Shown piece after piece: positions 15,719 to 24,624 of a stretch of 52,692 bases of DNA (position 1 is its first letter; each line of letters opens with the position of its first letter). This DNA comes from Spirochaetia bacterium. GTDB lineage: Bacteria > Spirochaetota > Spirochaetia > Sphaerochaetales > Sphaerochaetaceae. The translations under genes were made by a program, and so were the position numbers. The stretch spans positions 1-52,692 of the forward strand of contig CAAGIP010000153.1 of assembly GCA_900769955.1 (NCBI GenBank), given 5' to 3'. Below the pieces are notes generated by a model. That model was not told the DNA's origin, searched no databases, and worked only from the letters and a program-made list of their open reading frames with translations.

Positions 15719-15726
15719 GTTATATT
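15718..15726 (+). promoter_or_regulatory. Extended -10 of murC, placed for a leaderless transcript
   Basis: TGTTATATT at 15718-15726 is TGnTATATT. Only 6 nt (CACTTT) separate it from ATG 15733, so transcription should begin at or next to the start codon. No Shine-Dalgarno is present. Confidence 0.5.
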
Positions 15727-15732
15727 CACTTT

Positions 15733-17121
15733 ATGAGATTCTTTCTTGCAGGCATCAGGGGGACAGGTATGTCCCATCTGTATTCTTTTCTGACCCAGAG
15801 CGGCCACAGAGCGGAAGGTTGCGACAGGGATGGCGGCTTCTTCACTGAAAAGCTTTTAAAGGATGCCGTGATACATCCACTTGACTCGCATCTTCCTCAG
15901 GATATCGATACTGTCGTCTACTCTGCGGCATATGAAAACCATCCGCTTACATCGATGAGTGAGGCCAGAAGAAGAGGTATTCCCTGTTATTCATATCCCA
16001 GTATGCTCGCCAGGCTTACAGGTTTATATCCTTCCTATGGAGTATCGGGGACACATGGTAAGACTACTGTCTCTGCGATGACGAGCCATCTGCTTCAGAG
16101 TGCATGCTTTCCCGCATCATCGATTTACGGCTCTTTCCTCTGCTGCAGTGACAGGTCATATGCTGATGGAGACAGGGCTCTTGTCATAGAAGCATGTGAA
16201 TACCGTGACCACTTCCTGCTGTATGACCTTGAGGGACTTGTGATCACGAATATATGCTTTGACCATCCTGACTGGTTTAAAAGCATTGCTGATGTGAGGG
16301 CATCGTTTGAAAAAAGGGTTTTATCCCTTAAGCAGGGAGGATTTGTCATCTGCCACGCTTCACTTGAAAAGAGTGCATCGGGATGGAAAGCATTGCGTCC
16401 GGACCTTGATATCATCATCTACGGAAAGGGAAGATATTCCGTCAGTGTCAACAGTTCCGGTTTGTTTGAGCTTGACGGCGTGTATTTTGAATCATCTGAC
16501 AGGAACAGTGAGATCATCTCCGATTACGCTGCAGCAATGCTGCTTGCTTCCTCCGTGATGGTGAAAAGTGATGGAGCATCCCTGACTGGAGAGACAATCC
16601 ATGAAAAGCTTTCGGTTCTGGCTCATTTCGTGAAGTCATTTCCTGGAAGTGTTTCCAGAAGTGAGTGCGTGAGGGAGGAGGGTGGCATAACGTTCATTGC
16701 CGATTACGCACATCATCCCGATGAGATCAGGACATGCATTGACAATATAAGGAAGAAATATGAGGGAAGGCGCATAGTTGTGCTCTTCATGCCCCATACC
16801 GCTTCGAGGACTAAGGCCCTCATGAAGGAGTTTGTCCCGTCGCTGGCCCTTGCCGATGCTGTTTTCCTTCAGGATGTCTACACAAGTGCACGGGATGATG
16901 AATCAGATGCTGATCTTACCGGACAACTGCTTAAAGGACTTGAGCGTGAGATGTTCCGTACACTTTATCCCCGTCTCATGCACGCATCAAGGGTAAGAAG
17001 TGACGCAGAAGCGGTCAATGCGCTTTCATCCTTCTTGCAGATGGGTGACATATGTATTACCATGGGAGCCGGTGACAACAGGAAGCTCATAGAAGCTGTT
17101 GCAGAAATGATTAAGGGATAA
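15733..17121 (+). CDS. murC: UDP-N-acetylmuramate--L-alanine ligase
   Basis: Cytosolic peptidoglycan precursor ligase adding L-Ala to UDP-MurNAc with ATP; 462 residues, normal for MurC. N-terminal Rossmann domain with GIRGTGMSHL (about 7-16), central ATP-binding domain with GTHGKTT (106-112) and DHPDWFKS, C-terminal domain with DYAHHPDEI and MGAGDNRKLIEA. Mpl (murein tripeptide ligase) is the close alternative, but general layout and the early HPLDSHLPQDIDTVVYSAA segment fit MurC. The ATG has no ribosome-binding site and lies 6 nt after an extended -10, suggesting leaderless initiation. yicC starts 3 nt after the stop. Confidence 0.85.
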   Translation: MRFFLAGIRGTGMSHLYSFLTQSGHRAEGCDRDGGFFTEKLLKDAVIHPLDSHLPQDIDTVVYSAAYENHPLTSMSEARRRGIPCYSYPSMLARLTGLYPSYGVSGTHGKTTVSAMTSHLLQSACFPASSIYGSFLCCSDRSYADGDRALVIEACEYRDHFLLYDLEGLVITNICFDHPDWFKSIADVRASFEKRVLSLKQGGFVICHASLEKSASGWKALRPDLDIIIYGKGRYSVSVNSSGLFELDGVYFESSDRNSEIISDYAAAMLLASSVMVKSDGASLTGETIHEKLSVLAHFVKSFPGSVSRSECVREEGGITFIADYAHHPDEIRTCIDNIRKKYEGRRIVVLFMPHTASRTKALMKEFVPSLALADAVFLQDVYTSARDDESDADLTGQLLKGLEREMFRTLYPRLMHASRVRSDAEAVNALSSFLQMGDICITMGAGDNRKLIEAVAEMIKG

Positions 17122-17124
17122 ACA

Positions 17125-17994
17125 ATGAATAGCATGACCGGATACGGCTACGGTGCCGTTTCAAATGCAGACCTCTTTCTTGAGGCTGAGATAAAAAGCT
17201 ATAACAACAGGTATCTTGATATTTACCACAACATCAATTCCGCACTCAGTGCGTTTGAAGCGGAAATTGACAGTGAGATAAAGAAGGTTGCATCAAGGGG
17301 AAAGATTGAGATCGCGGTAAGGCTGAAGACTCTTTCCAATAACGGTGAGATCGTTGTGGACACTCTCCTGCTTGATAAATACAGCGAAGCCTTCAGGAAG
17401 ATTTCATCACATCTCGGACGTGAAATAACTATGTCCGGAAGCGACTGTCTGGAAGCAGAGGGACTCATCACATATGTCTCTGAAAAGGATCCTGAGTTCT
17501 TCCGTCCGGCTCTGACCGAGGCTCTTTCCAAGGCGCTTTCTCAGTTTAAGGAAGCAAAGAAGAGGGAAGGAGAAGCCACGAGAGCAGATCTTGAGAGACT
17601 CGGAAGGGACTTTGAAGAGTGCAATGAAAGGATAGGTGAGCTTGCAAAGGGATTTGAGTCATACTTTGATGAACTTCTCATGTCAAAGTACAGACAGCTT
17701 GAGATCAGTGACAGGCTTGATGAGAATCAGTTCAGACAGGAAGTCGGGTCCCTTTTGGTGAAGTACTCGATCAATGAAGAGCAGAGCCGTCTGAAGACAC
17801 ATATTGCCGAGTATTTCCGCCTGCTTTCCTCGAATGAGCCCGTGGGCAAGAGACTTGATTTCCTCTGTCAGGAAATGAACCGTGAGACAAACACTACTGC
17901 CAGCAAGAGTCAGATCGCCGAGATCAACCTGCTGACTGTAAGAATGAAGGACGACCTTGAGAACATCAGGGAACAGATAAGGAACATAGAATGA
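17125..17994 (+). CDS. yicC: YicC/YloC-family endoribonuclease
   Basis: 289 residues, full length for the YicC family, which are hexameric RNA endonucleases involved in RNA turnover. The N-terminal MNSMTGYG and the C-terminal DUF1732 block GKRLDFLCQEMNRETNTTASK with IAEINLLTVRMKDDLENIREQIRNIE are diagnostic. It lies between murC and a CMP-kinase-like gene, overlapping the latter by 4 nt. Confidence 0.92.
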   Translation: MNSMTGYGYGAVSNADLFLEAEIKSYNNRYLDIYHNINSALSAFEAEIDSEIKKVASRGKIEIAVRLKTLSNNGEIVVDTLLLDKYSEAFRKISSHLGREITMSGSDCLEAEGLITYVSEKDPEFFRPALTEALSKALSQFKEAKKREGEATRADLERLGRDFEECNERIGELAKGFESYFDELLMSKYRQLEISDRLDENQFRQEVGSLLVKYSINEEQSRLKTHIAEYFRLLSSNEPVGKRLDFLCQEMNRETNTTASKSQIAEINLLTVRMKDDLENIREQIRNIE

Positions 17995-18515
17995 GAATAG
18001 CGATCAGTTCAAAGAGCGGATGCGGCAACACTACCGTGACGACCCTTCTGTCCGAAAGACTTGGGTATAAGATGGTTAACTTCACCTTCAGGCAGCTTGC
18101 AGCCGAACGGGGCGTTGATTTCTGGACCTTCTGCCGCATGGCTGAAACCGATGACGGAATTGACAGGGAACTTGACAGAAGACAGGTTGAGATGGCGATG
18201 GCCGAAGATGACTGCGTTCTCGGAAGCAGGCTCGCGATCTGGATGCTTGAAAAGGCCGATCTCAAGGTCTATCTGCAGGCTACATCTGAAACCAGGGCTA
18301 AAAGGGTTCTGAAGAGGGAAGGCGGATCACTTGAGGAGAGGATGGCCCAGACTGAGATGCGTGACAGGAACGACAGTGCCAGGTATAAGAGAATCTACGG
18401 CATAGACAACAGTGATACTTCCGTTGCCGACCTTGTCATAGATACAGATGAGCGTACTCCGGAGGAGATCGTTGATATTATCATGGAAAAGATCGCCACT
18501 TTACGCTCTCATTGA
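17991..18515 (+). CDS. Cytidylate kinase-like P-loop protein (archaeal/spirochaetal Cmk type)
   Basis: 174-residue small nucleoside monophosphate kinase-like protein. P-loop is SSKSGCGNTTV: the usual Lys of GxGKT is replaced by Asn, as in the short CMP kinase branch where this position varies. Later motifs are VLGSRLAIWMLEKADLKVYLQATSETRAKRV (core strand and lid start) and RDRNDSARYKRIYGIDNSD. It may phosphorylate (d)CMP, but a non-catalytic or other kinase role cannot be excluded because of the missing Lys. It overlaps yicC by 4 nt. Confidence 0.75.
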   Translation: MRIAISSKSGCGNTTVTTLLSERLGYKMVNFTFRQLAAERGVDFWTFCRMAETDDGIDRELDRRQVEMAMAEDDCVLGSRLAIWMLEKADLKVYLQATSETRAKRVLKREGGSLEERMAQTEMRDRNDSARYKRIYGIDNSDTSVADLVIDTDERTPEEIVDIIMEKIATLRSH

Positions 18516-18520
18516 TTTTC

Positions 18521-18529
18521 TGTTATATT
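18521..18529 (+). promoter_or_regulatory. Extended -10 promoter before the omega-like gene
   Basis: TGTTATATT at 18521-18529; transcription should start near 18536, followed by AAGGAG and GTG 18553. It lets the omega-like/miaA pair be transcribed independently of the murC operon. Confidence 0.5.
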
Positions 18530-18552
18530 AATCAGGATAAGGAGACAGCCAA

Positions 18553-18750
18553 GTGAGCATTCCACTAGACAAACTGATCGACAAGGAAGGTAATATCTAT
18601 GAGATGACCTGCGTTGCGATCAAAGAAGCAAACATCATCTCTGCCACATCCATCAAGGATGAGATCGAGGAGAGCGGTGAAAAAGTCGTATCACACGTTC
18701 TGACCCAGGTTCTGAACGATGAGATCAAATACACTCTCGAAGACAAATAA
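18553..18750 (+). CDS. rpoZ: RNA polymerase omega subunit-like protein
   Basis: 65-residue protein starting at GTG 18553 with AAGGAG 9-10 nt upstream. MSIPLDKLIDKEGNIYEMTC and the following AIKEANIIS, then KVVSHVLTQVLNDEIKYTLED, matches the spirochaetal omega-like pattern (MNIPLxxL...YEixxAAIKRA...KVVSxALxQVL), in which omega is short and divergent. It would bind the beta' subunit and help polymerase assembly. The Arg-Ala of the canonical VAKRA motif is replaced (IKEAN), so the call is tentative. Its 3' end overlaps miaA by 32 nt. Confidence 0.65.
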   Translation: MSIPLDKLIDKEGNIYEMTCVAIKEANIISATSIKDEIEESGEKVVSHVLTQVLNDEIKYTLEDK

Positions 18751-19657
18751 GCAGATTTTCCTTTTCGGTCCGACGGCGAGCGGAAAGACACAGCTTGTCG
18801 AGGACTTTTTCTCAGACGGTTATCAGATAATAAATGCCGACTCCGTTCAGGTTTACAGATACCTGGATATAGGGTCGGCCAAACCGTCATCTGAGCTTCT
18901 TGATAAAATTCGTCATTACAACGTAAACATACTCGATCCCTGGGAGCAGTTCACGGTAGGGGAATTCATTAAGCGCTCCGATGATGCTGCAGAAACAATA
19001 GCAGCTGAAGGGGACATTCCCCTGATAACAGGCGGAACAGCATTTTATTTCAGGCACTATTTATATGGTCTTTCGGAGGCTCCTACTGCTGATCCTCTGG
19101 TACGTGAGAGGGTACATGCAATGCTCCTCGAAGAGGGGAACACAGCCCTTCACGAAAGGCTCATGAAAGCCGATCCTGTATCGGGTGCAAGGATCAGCAT
19201 AAACGATACATACAGGATAACAAGGGCACTTGAGGTTTATTACCAGACAGGACGTCCCCTGTCATCGTTTGAGCTTTCCTCAATACCCCGCAATGGCATG
19301 GATCCTCTGATAATCGGACTTAACCGCGAGAGGGATGAGCTCTATGAGCGCATCGACCGGAGGGTTGACATCATGTTCGAAGAAGGTCTTGTCGATGAGA
19401 TAAGAATGCTTAAGAGAATGGGAGCAGACTCTTCGTGGCCCGGCATGGGGGCAATTGGTTACAGGGAGTTTCTGGAAGCAGAGAGGTCCGGTGAGCACTC
19501 CCTGTCCGTTATAAAGGACAGAATAAAAACTGCCTCAAGGCGCTATGCCAAGAGGCAGATCACATTTTTTTCATCATTTCCATCTGTGCACTGGATTCAT
19601 CCTGATGACACTAAGGCTCTTAAAAAACTGCTTGACAGTTACTTACTTGGTGAGTAG
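18719..19657 (+). CDS. miaA: tRNA dimethylallyltransferase
   Basis: Adds a dimethylallyl group to A37 of tRNAs reading UNN codons. 312 residues, normal length. P-loop GPTASGKT (17-24), NADSVQVYRYLDIGSAKPS, HYNVNILDPWEQFTVGEF, ITGGTAFYFRHYLYGL and the C-terminal GMGAIGYREF with RYAKRQITFF are all diagnostic. ATG 18719 lies inside the omega-like gene, giving a 32-nt overlap; no other in-frame ATG precedes the P-loop. Its 3' end overlaps the convergent gene at 19643 by 15 nt with no terminator between them. Confidence 0.93.
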   Translation: MRSNTLSKTNKQIFLFGPTASGKTQLVEDFFSDGYQIINADSVQVYRYLDIGSAKPSSELLDKIRHYNVNILDPWEQFTVGEFIKRSDDAAETIAAEGDIPLITGGTAFYFRHYLYGLSEAPTADPLVRERVHAMLLEEGNTALHERLMKADPVSGARISINDTYRITRALEVYYQTGRPLSSFELSSIPRNGMDPLIIGLNRERDELYERIDRRVDIMFEEGLVDEIRMLKRMGADSSWPGMGAIGYREFLEAERSGEHSLSVIKDRIKTASRRYAKRQITFFSSFPSVHWIHPDDTKALKKLLDSYLLGE

Positions 19658-21118
19658 CGGCGTTTTTATTTCCTTTACGAGCTCAACCTCAGGATCAGTT
19701 ACATTCACAATGTTCCACCAGCCCCTGTCATTCCATGCAAAGGTGAAGGTCTGTGAGTAGCTGTAACAGAACGTCGTTGCCTCGGTTGAGGTAAGGTCCG
19801 TCGTCTCGGTTGTCTCTGAAAGGTAATCGTAGGGGCTGTAGAACAGAAGATCCGCACGCAGTGTGTTCTCTCCGACCTCTGTTAAAGTGATGTCATCGGC
19901 ACCATAAACGAACATCGTTGCGCTGAAGGATGGCATTCCGGCATCGACCCACTCATCAGCCCTGATGACGGGAACGGTCTGTTCATATGCCATTCTGGTC
20001 TGTCTGTTGACAAAGAGGTTTATTACCTCATTTTCCTGGGGAACCTTGCATCCCCTGACTGCCGCAGTGAGATTGGATGCGTCAAGTTCATTCTGTGCTT
20101 CATAGAAGGCATATACGATTTCGCTCTGGCTCATGTCCTTCGTATAGGGTGGCTCGAGCAGATTCCTAACATAAGAGAAGATGAAAGATCCGGCAAGGAT
20201 CACGGCAATCAGAGAGCCTATTATGACAGAACCCTTAACGCGCCAGAAGTTATTGCGCTTCGCCCCCTCACTGGTCTGCTTTATGAATTTCCGGTAGCTT
20301 CCGGTTTTTTCAAGTTCTGACTTTACTGACTGATAGTCATCACTGTTCTTTTTTTCCGCATCCCAGGTAAGTGTAAGTGTCTTTTCGATGAACCAGGTAA
20401 GATTTTCCTCAGCCTTCCTGTTTCCGTTTATCTTCCTCATCTCCCTGCTTGTCGCATGGAGACAGAATTCAATGAAGCCCTGTGTCTTCTCCGATAGGGT
20501 GGGGAAAAGATATGGGCGGTACTCTGACAGGGGGAACTCAGTATAGTTGTACTCCCTGATTTCCCTCGCCTGATAGGGCGCATCCCCGGTAAGTGCGAAG
20601 TAAAGGAACTGGGCAAACTCCCTGATGAGCGTGAATGAGGGCTCAGTGCCGCCCTTTGCAAAGCAGCCGAGTGAGAGGTAGCGGTCCTCATCATCGTAGT
20701 AAAGAGAAAAGAGATCGGCCAGATCGGGTGGGAGTATCAGCCAGGAATCATTCTCATATATGTAGAACCTGTAGGTGGGAAGAAGTCCCAGCTGGACTGA
20801 TACAAAGGAAGCGGGAAGACGAGTCAGCGCGATGGCAAGATCCCTTACAAGCGTCAGTGCATTGTCCCTGTGCGTTGTAGCAATTGATGAGAAGTTTTCA
20901 ATTCTGCACTCATCGAAGTAGAAGCACTTCTTTCCATCGATCGTGCAGAATGCTTCCCATCTCCAGGGGATCAGTTCCCCGTCTTTATAGATATAGCCAT
21001 CCTGCTTTTCGCCCTGCATCATGTGGCGCGGAATGGCAAAGTCATCCACACCCAGCGCTATTGCCGTATAGTTCTTCCCGTCTATTACGGTATTGGAAAT
21101 TATCTGTTCCTTGATCAT
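19643..21118 (-). CDS. Membrane-anchored protein with pseudokinase-like N-terminal region
   Basis: 491 residues: a cytoplasmic N-terminal domain (about 1-290), one transmembrane helix (about 295-317) and an external C-terminal domain. No confident family. The N-terminal part recalls a degenerate protein-kinase lobe: the layout LGLLPTYRFYIYEND...LPPDLADLF around 110-136 sits where a catalytic loop and DFG would be, and REFAQFLYFALTGDAPY (166-182) is like the kinase segment that normally reads LGVILYELLTGxPPF. Catalytic HRD and DFG residues are absent, so it would be a pseudokinase. The external domain contains repeated FYSPYDY/SYSQTFTFAW-like strands. It starts 4 nt inside the end of the MEMO-family gene (ATGA). 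Confidence 0.65.
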   Translation of the reverse strand: MIKEQIISNTVIDGKNYTAIALGVDDFAIPRHMMQGEKQDGYIYKDGELIPWRWEAFCTIDGKKCFYFDECRIENFSSIATTHRDNALTLVRDLAIALTRLPASFVSVQLGLLPTYRFYIYENDSWLILPPDLADLFSLYYDDEDRYLSLGCFAKGGTEPSFTLIREFAQFLYFALTGDAPYQAREIREYNYTEFPLSEYRPYLFPTLSEKTQGFIEFCLHATSREMRKINGNRKAEENLTWFIEKTLTLTWDAEKKNSDDYQSVKSELEKTGSYRKFIKQTSEGAKRNNFWRVKGSVIIGSLIAVILAGSFIFSYVRNLLEPPYTKDMSQSEIVYAFYEAQNELDASNLTAAVRGCKVPQENEVINLFVNRQTRMAYEQTVPVIRADEWVDAGMPSFSATMFVYGADDITLTEVGENTLRADLLFYSPYDYLSETTETTDLTSTEATTFCYSYSQTFTFAWNDRGWWNIVNVTDPEVELVKEIKTPLLTK

Positions 21119-21819
21119 AGAAATGCTCCTGTCCTGTGCATAGGATTATCACCCTTGGAAAGGGATGTGTATGAGGTATAAAGTCCCCTGAATGCTTCAG
21201 CAATGTGTACCGCACACCCGGAAACAGTACCTTTTCTTGCTTCCTCAAGCAAAGGTTTTGTTTCAGACAGAAACATTTCAAGTGTGTCGGCCTGAATCTT
21301 CATCTTTTCAATCCTGCCTTCAGAAGCCATATTGCCCGATATGACGAATGAAGTACTGCCGTCATTGAGCTGTGTTATGACGCGTCTCAGCTTTTTCACA
21401 TCCTCAGCACTTTTAAGACTCGTGAAAATGGGAATAACGGTATCAGATTTTTCCAATCCGAAGAAAGGAAGCGTAAGCTCAAGAGAGTATTCCTCTTCCT
21501 CTATTGAGTCCTCTGCGGTGATACCTTCAGCTTTTTTTATCCTCACGTCTTTATAAGGTGTAGGCAGTGTTGCATCATTGAGAGTGAACAGGCACTCCCT
21601 GCTGTCGGGAAAGGCTCCGTTATGAAGGGGAGCGATGAAAACATACCTTGCTGCAGGTCTCAGATGGGAAAACCCTGATTTAAGCATACAGCTTACATAC
21701 TCAAGTCCTGCATGGGGCACAATGATTACGGGATAAGTGACATCACTCTTTCCCGTGTATGTGAGTGATGTCAGTTTTTCCCTGTCTGAGGGATAAAAAA
21801 TGTCACTGAAATGTTTCAT
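21115..21819 (-). CDS. MEMO/AmmeMemoRadiSam system B-family protein
   Basis: 234-residue MEMO1-like protein, a fold related to extradiol dioxygenases. VTYPVIIVPHAGLEYVSCML and YVFIAPLHNGAFPDS match the family blocks PHAGYxYSG and GPxH; EYSLELTLPF matches EHSLExxLPF. The second and third histidines of the canonical metal site are partly altered (APLHN keeps one His), and the sequence is shorter than usual (about 270). The role of the family, usually paired with an AMMECR1 and a radical SAM protein, remains unclear; neither partner is visible here. Overlaps the downstream pseudokinase-like gene by 4 nt. Confidence 0.75.
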   Translation of the reverse strand: MKHFSDIFYPSDREKLTSLTYTGKSDVTYPVIIVPHAGLEYVSCMLKSGFSHLRPAARYVFIAPLHNGAFPDSRECLFTLNDATLPTPYKDVRIKKAEGITAEDSIEEEEYSLELTLPFFGLEKSDTVIPIFTSLKSAEDVKKLRRVITQLNDGSTSFVISGNMASEGRIEKMKIQADTLEMFLSETKPLLEEARKGTVSGCAVHIAEAFRGLYTSYTSLSKGDNPMHRTGAFL

Positions 21820-21826
21820 CAGACTT

Positions 21827-23224
21827 TTACCTCACTTTTGAAAGTAATGATTTCACGCGATCCTCGTCCAGTGTGATGTCAAGGTTTTTTTCGCACGTCG
21901 GGATCACAAGTCCCTGCCTGCCGTCCTTAACCCTTCTTAAGTACTTCACATGGGTGTAGTAGAGTGATGCCTTTCCACCTGCCTTTGCCTTGGAGTAGTG
22001 AACCGCAAGATTCGCCGCATCCAGCAGGACCTCCAGCGGGATGCTTTTGTCCTTTTTTGACTTTATGAAGACATAGCCTCCGGCATAGTCCCTCGTGTGA
22101 AGCCAGAGGTCGTTTCCCCTGGTGTATCTTCTGAGAAGCTCATCATTTTCCCTGCTGTTCCTTCCGGCAAGGATCTCAAAGCCATGGGATTCAAGCCTGA
22201 TCCCGGGGCCTGTCCACTCTTTTGGGGAAATAACGTTTTCACTTCCTCCGAGCTCCTTTTCGAGCATGACGATTGAGTCCTGCAAAAGAAGTGAAGAGTA
22301 GTGAGCTCTCGTCTCAGCTAGCTTTTGCTCAAGTTTTTTCTCACTTTCCTTAGCGTTGAGATAAATGCGTTCCGCTCTTTTATACTTCTGGTAATAGGCA
22401 TTAATGTTCTCGCTGACGGAGATGGAAGGATCGAGATGAATTGTGACTTCATCTCCCTCAAATGAAGTTAGCCTTGCTTCCTTTGCACCCCGTGCTATCT
22501 GGTAGGAACATGCAGATAAAAGGTCAGCGCATTTTCTGTAGTTCTCATATGAGCTTTCATCTGATGCCTTTCTGCTTTCCTCCCTGAGCTGGGACAGGAT
22601 GTGTGAGATCTCGGTATCACGCTTCGCTTCCACCTGCTTTTTCAGCGTCTGAAGTGTGGAGTCCTGTTTCTCAAGTGAGATGTTCCTGTCTATTTCCTCA
22701 TTGAAGGTCGGGGCAGTGTAGTGACGTACGGGAAAACGCTCGGTATCGGGTTCCTTCGGAAGGGATGGAGTGAAAAGGCCTCCCTTTTCCTCGCCCCGTC
22801 CCGGTCTTCTCATCATCGCTTCAAGAATGATGCCTTCCGAATCGGTAATGATTATGTTAGCAGAGGGCCCCGAGAAGAGTCTGATATACATTCTTTTCAC
22901 TTCATCCCTGTGTGAGAGCGTGAAGCATATCTCCCGTTCTCCCGGGACAGCTTCGGCTGATACTACCCGGGAACCGGTGATATTGGCCTTCATGTACTGG
23001 GTGAAGCGCTGCATCTTCTTACTCTTCTTCCTGATCCTGTCAGTCCGGCAGATACGCTGGTACGGGGTTCCCACCTCGATATACAGCAGCCACGCCTTTT
23101 CCTTCCTGCTGAAGAGTGAGAGCGTGAAGGAGTGAAAGTCATGTTCGGTAATGTCCTGAATGAATGTATCCTCAAAGCTGAGTTCACTCATCAGAAGTGC
23201 GATTTCGGAAGCGTTCAGTGCCAT
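21827..23224 (-). CDS. rqcH: RqcH/NFACT-family ribosome quality control protein
   Basis: 465 residues. N-terminal NFACT-N domain (MALNASEIALLMSEL...GTPYQRICRTDRIRKKSKKMQRF, and MYIRLFSGPSANIIITDSEG), a central coiled coil (about 190-330; many Glu/Lys and Leu), and the C-terminal NFACT-R domain with NDLWLHTRDYAGGYVFIKS and LAVHYSKAKAGGKASLYYTHVKYLRRVK. The family adds C-terminal Ala tails to nascent chains on split large ribosomal subunits; its older name is fibronectin-binding protein. It is shorter than the roughly 570-residue norm, mainly in the middle. Overlaps folC by 10 nt and is 8 nt upstream of the MEMO-family gene, so the four minus genes probably form one operon. Confidence 0.88.
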   Translation of the reverse strand: MALNASEIALLMSELSFEDTFIQDITEHDFHSFTLSLFSRKEKAWLLYIEVGTPYQRICRTDRIRKKSKKMQRFTQYMKANITGSRVVSAEAVPGEREICFTLSHRDEVKRMYIRLFSGPSANIIITDSEGIILEAMMRRPGRGEEKGGLFTPSLPKEPDTERFPVRHYTAPTFNEEIDRNISLEKQDSTLQTLKKQVEAKRDTEISHILSQLREESRKASDESSYENYRKCADLLSACSYQIARGAKEARLTSFEGDEVTIHLDPSISVSENINAYYQKYKRAERIYLNAKESEKKLEQKLAETRAHYSSLLLQDSIVMLEKELGGSENVISPKEWTGPGIRLESHGFEILAGRNSRENDELLRRYTRGNDLWLHTRDYAGGYVFIKSKKDKSIPLEVLLDAANLAVHYSKAKAGGKASLYYTHVKYLRRVKDGRQGLVIPTCEKNLDITLDEDRVKSLLSKVR

Positions 23225-24540
23225 ATGTGTTCCTTTACGATGGAAAGAAGCTCTCCCGTGAGATAGAAGGAGCCTGTGATAAGAATGGGGCCTGGAAAGT
23301 TCAATGCCTTTTCAAGTGCCTGTCCGTTGTCACTTATCATGTAAACCCCATTATCGCACAGTTTGCCCTTCATGAGGCGATATATCTCATCAAGGTCACT
23401 CTTTTTATATGTTCCCGGTCTTGATATTATGACTTTTTCAAAGTTATCGGTGATAATCGAGCTCATATGCTCAATATCCTTCCCGAGTACCGATGCGAAA
23501 ATGCACACGCCTTTCTCAGGCCAGAGTGTCCTGAAGGTTTTTACCGTGTCCGTGAGACTGTTTACAGTATGAGCGACATCAAAGACAATTGTCCTGCCGC
23601 ATATATTCTTTATCTCAAAGCGTCCGGGAAGAGTTGTGGATTCAAGTGCATGAAGACCATCTTCAGTCAGAAAGCCGAGCTTACGGGCGATCAGCACGGC
23701 AAGGGCCGCGTTTTCTGCCTGCTTTGCTCCGTATACGGACAGCTTCAGGTCGTATCTTTCTCCATCTGATAATGTAAAACCCACATGATCGCCGTCTGTT
23801 TCCGTTTCACTTCTGAAGGATGTGACCATGTCGGGAAGATAGTACAGATCGGAAAATCTCTCTTCAGCTTCCTTTCTTATTACGGCAAGTGCCTCATCAC
23901 TCTGGGGTGAAGAGAATACAATCTGATGATCCTTTATGATTTTGCTTTTTTCCGTTGCAATTTCCCTTATCGTGCTGCCAAGGACATTCGTGTGCTCGAG
24001 CTCGATGGGTGTGATGACGGAAGCGACAGAGGACAGTGTGTTCGTCGCATCGAGGCGTCCCCCCATTCCGGTCTCGACGACTGCGTATTCACAGCCGCTT
24101 TTCTGAAACAGCAGATATGCATATGCAGTGTAAAGTTCGAATGTGGAAGGCTTTGGATATCCCAGCTCTGAGGGGTTTTCGAAGGTACTGACTTTTCCCT
24201 CCAGCAAGTCTGCAGTCCGAATCAGAAAGTCATCATCAAAGAACTCCCCTGCCAGGGTAAATCTTTCCCTGTAGTCTGAGAGGTGAGGGGAAAGGTACAG
24301 TCCTGTCTTATATCCTGCAGCTTTCAGCAGGACGGAAAGGAATGTAGCTGTAGAGCCCTTTCCCTTGCTTCCTGCAAGATGGATCGATTTAAAGCTTTTC
24401 TCAGGATTGCCCAGGTGATGGAGGAGGTTTTCCATGCGTTCCAGCCTGACGTTTCTTATCAGTCCCGGAGCTGACGATCTGTCCGTATATGTGAAGCTGT
24501 CAAGATATTCCGTTACCTGACTGAAGTTGGTGAAATTCAT
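23215..24540 (-). CDS. folC: Folylpolyglutamate synthase/dihydrofolate synthase
   Basis: Mur-ligase superfamily enzyme that adds glutamate to folates, 441 residues. P-loop GSKGKGST at 57-64, the segment KTGLYLSPHLSDYRERF, VVETGMGGRLDATN, and TTLPGRFEI with VFDVAHTVNSLTDT match FolC. I chose the ATG at 24540 (MNFTNFSQ) rather than the start 93 nt further upstream, because homology begins there. There is no Shine-Dalgarno; a TACCAT hexamer lies 7 nt before the start on this strand (24553-24548), which fits leaderless initiation. First gene of the minus-strand operon folC-rqcH-MEMO-pseudokinase. Confidence 0.9.
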   Translation of the reverse strand: MNFTNFSQVTEYLDSFTYTDRSSAPGLIRNVRLERMENLLHHLGNPEKSFKSIHLAGSKGKGSTATFLSVLLKAAGYKTGLYLSPHLSDYRERFTLAGEFFDDDFLIRTADLLEGKVSTFENPSELGYPKPSTFELYTAYAYLLFQKSGCEYAVVETGMGGRLDATNTLSSVASVITPIELEHTNVLGSTIREIATEKSKIIKDHQIVFSSPQSDEALAVIRKEAEERFSDLYYLPDMVTSFRSETETDGDHVGFTLSDGERYDLKLSVYGAKQAENAALAVLIARKLGFLTEDGLHALESTTLPGRFEIKNICGRTIVFDVAHTVNSLTDTVKTFRTLWPEKGVCIFASVLGKDIEHMSSIITDNFEKVIISRPGTYKKSDLDEIYRLMKGKLCDNGVYMISDNGQALEKALNFPGPILITGSFYLTGELLSIVKEHIWH

Positions 24541-24547
24541 GGGACAG

Positions 24548-24553
24548 ATGGTA
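24548..24553 (-). promoter_or_regulatory. Candidate -10 element of folC, leaderless spacing
   Basis: TACCAT on the - strand (plus-strand ATGGTA), 7 nt (CTGTCCC) before the folC ATG. The -35 position is poor. Support comes from the same arrangement before the DMT gene at 47066 and others. Confidence 0.3.
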
Positions 24554-24624
24554 CTATTTTTAACAGAAAAGGGAAAGTGTAACAATAAAACTGACGGATT
24601 TTCAAAAGGTGTTAATTTCTTAGA

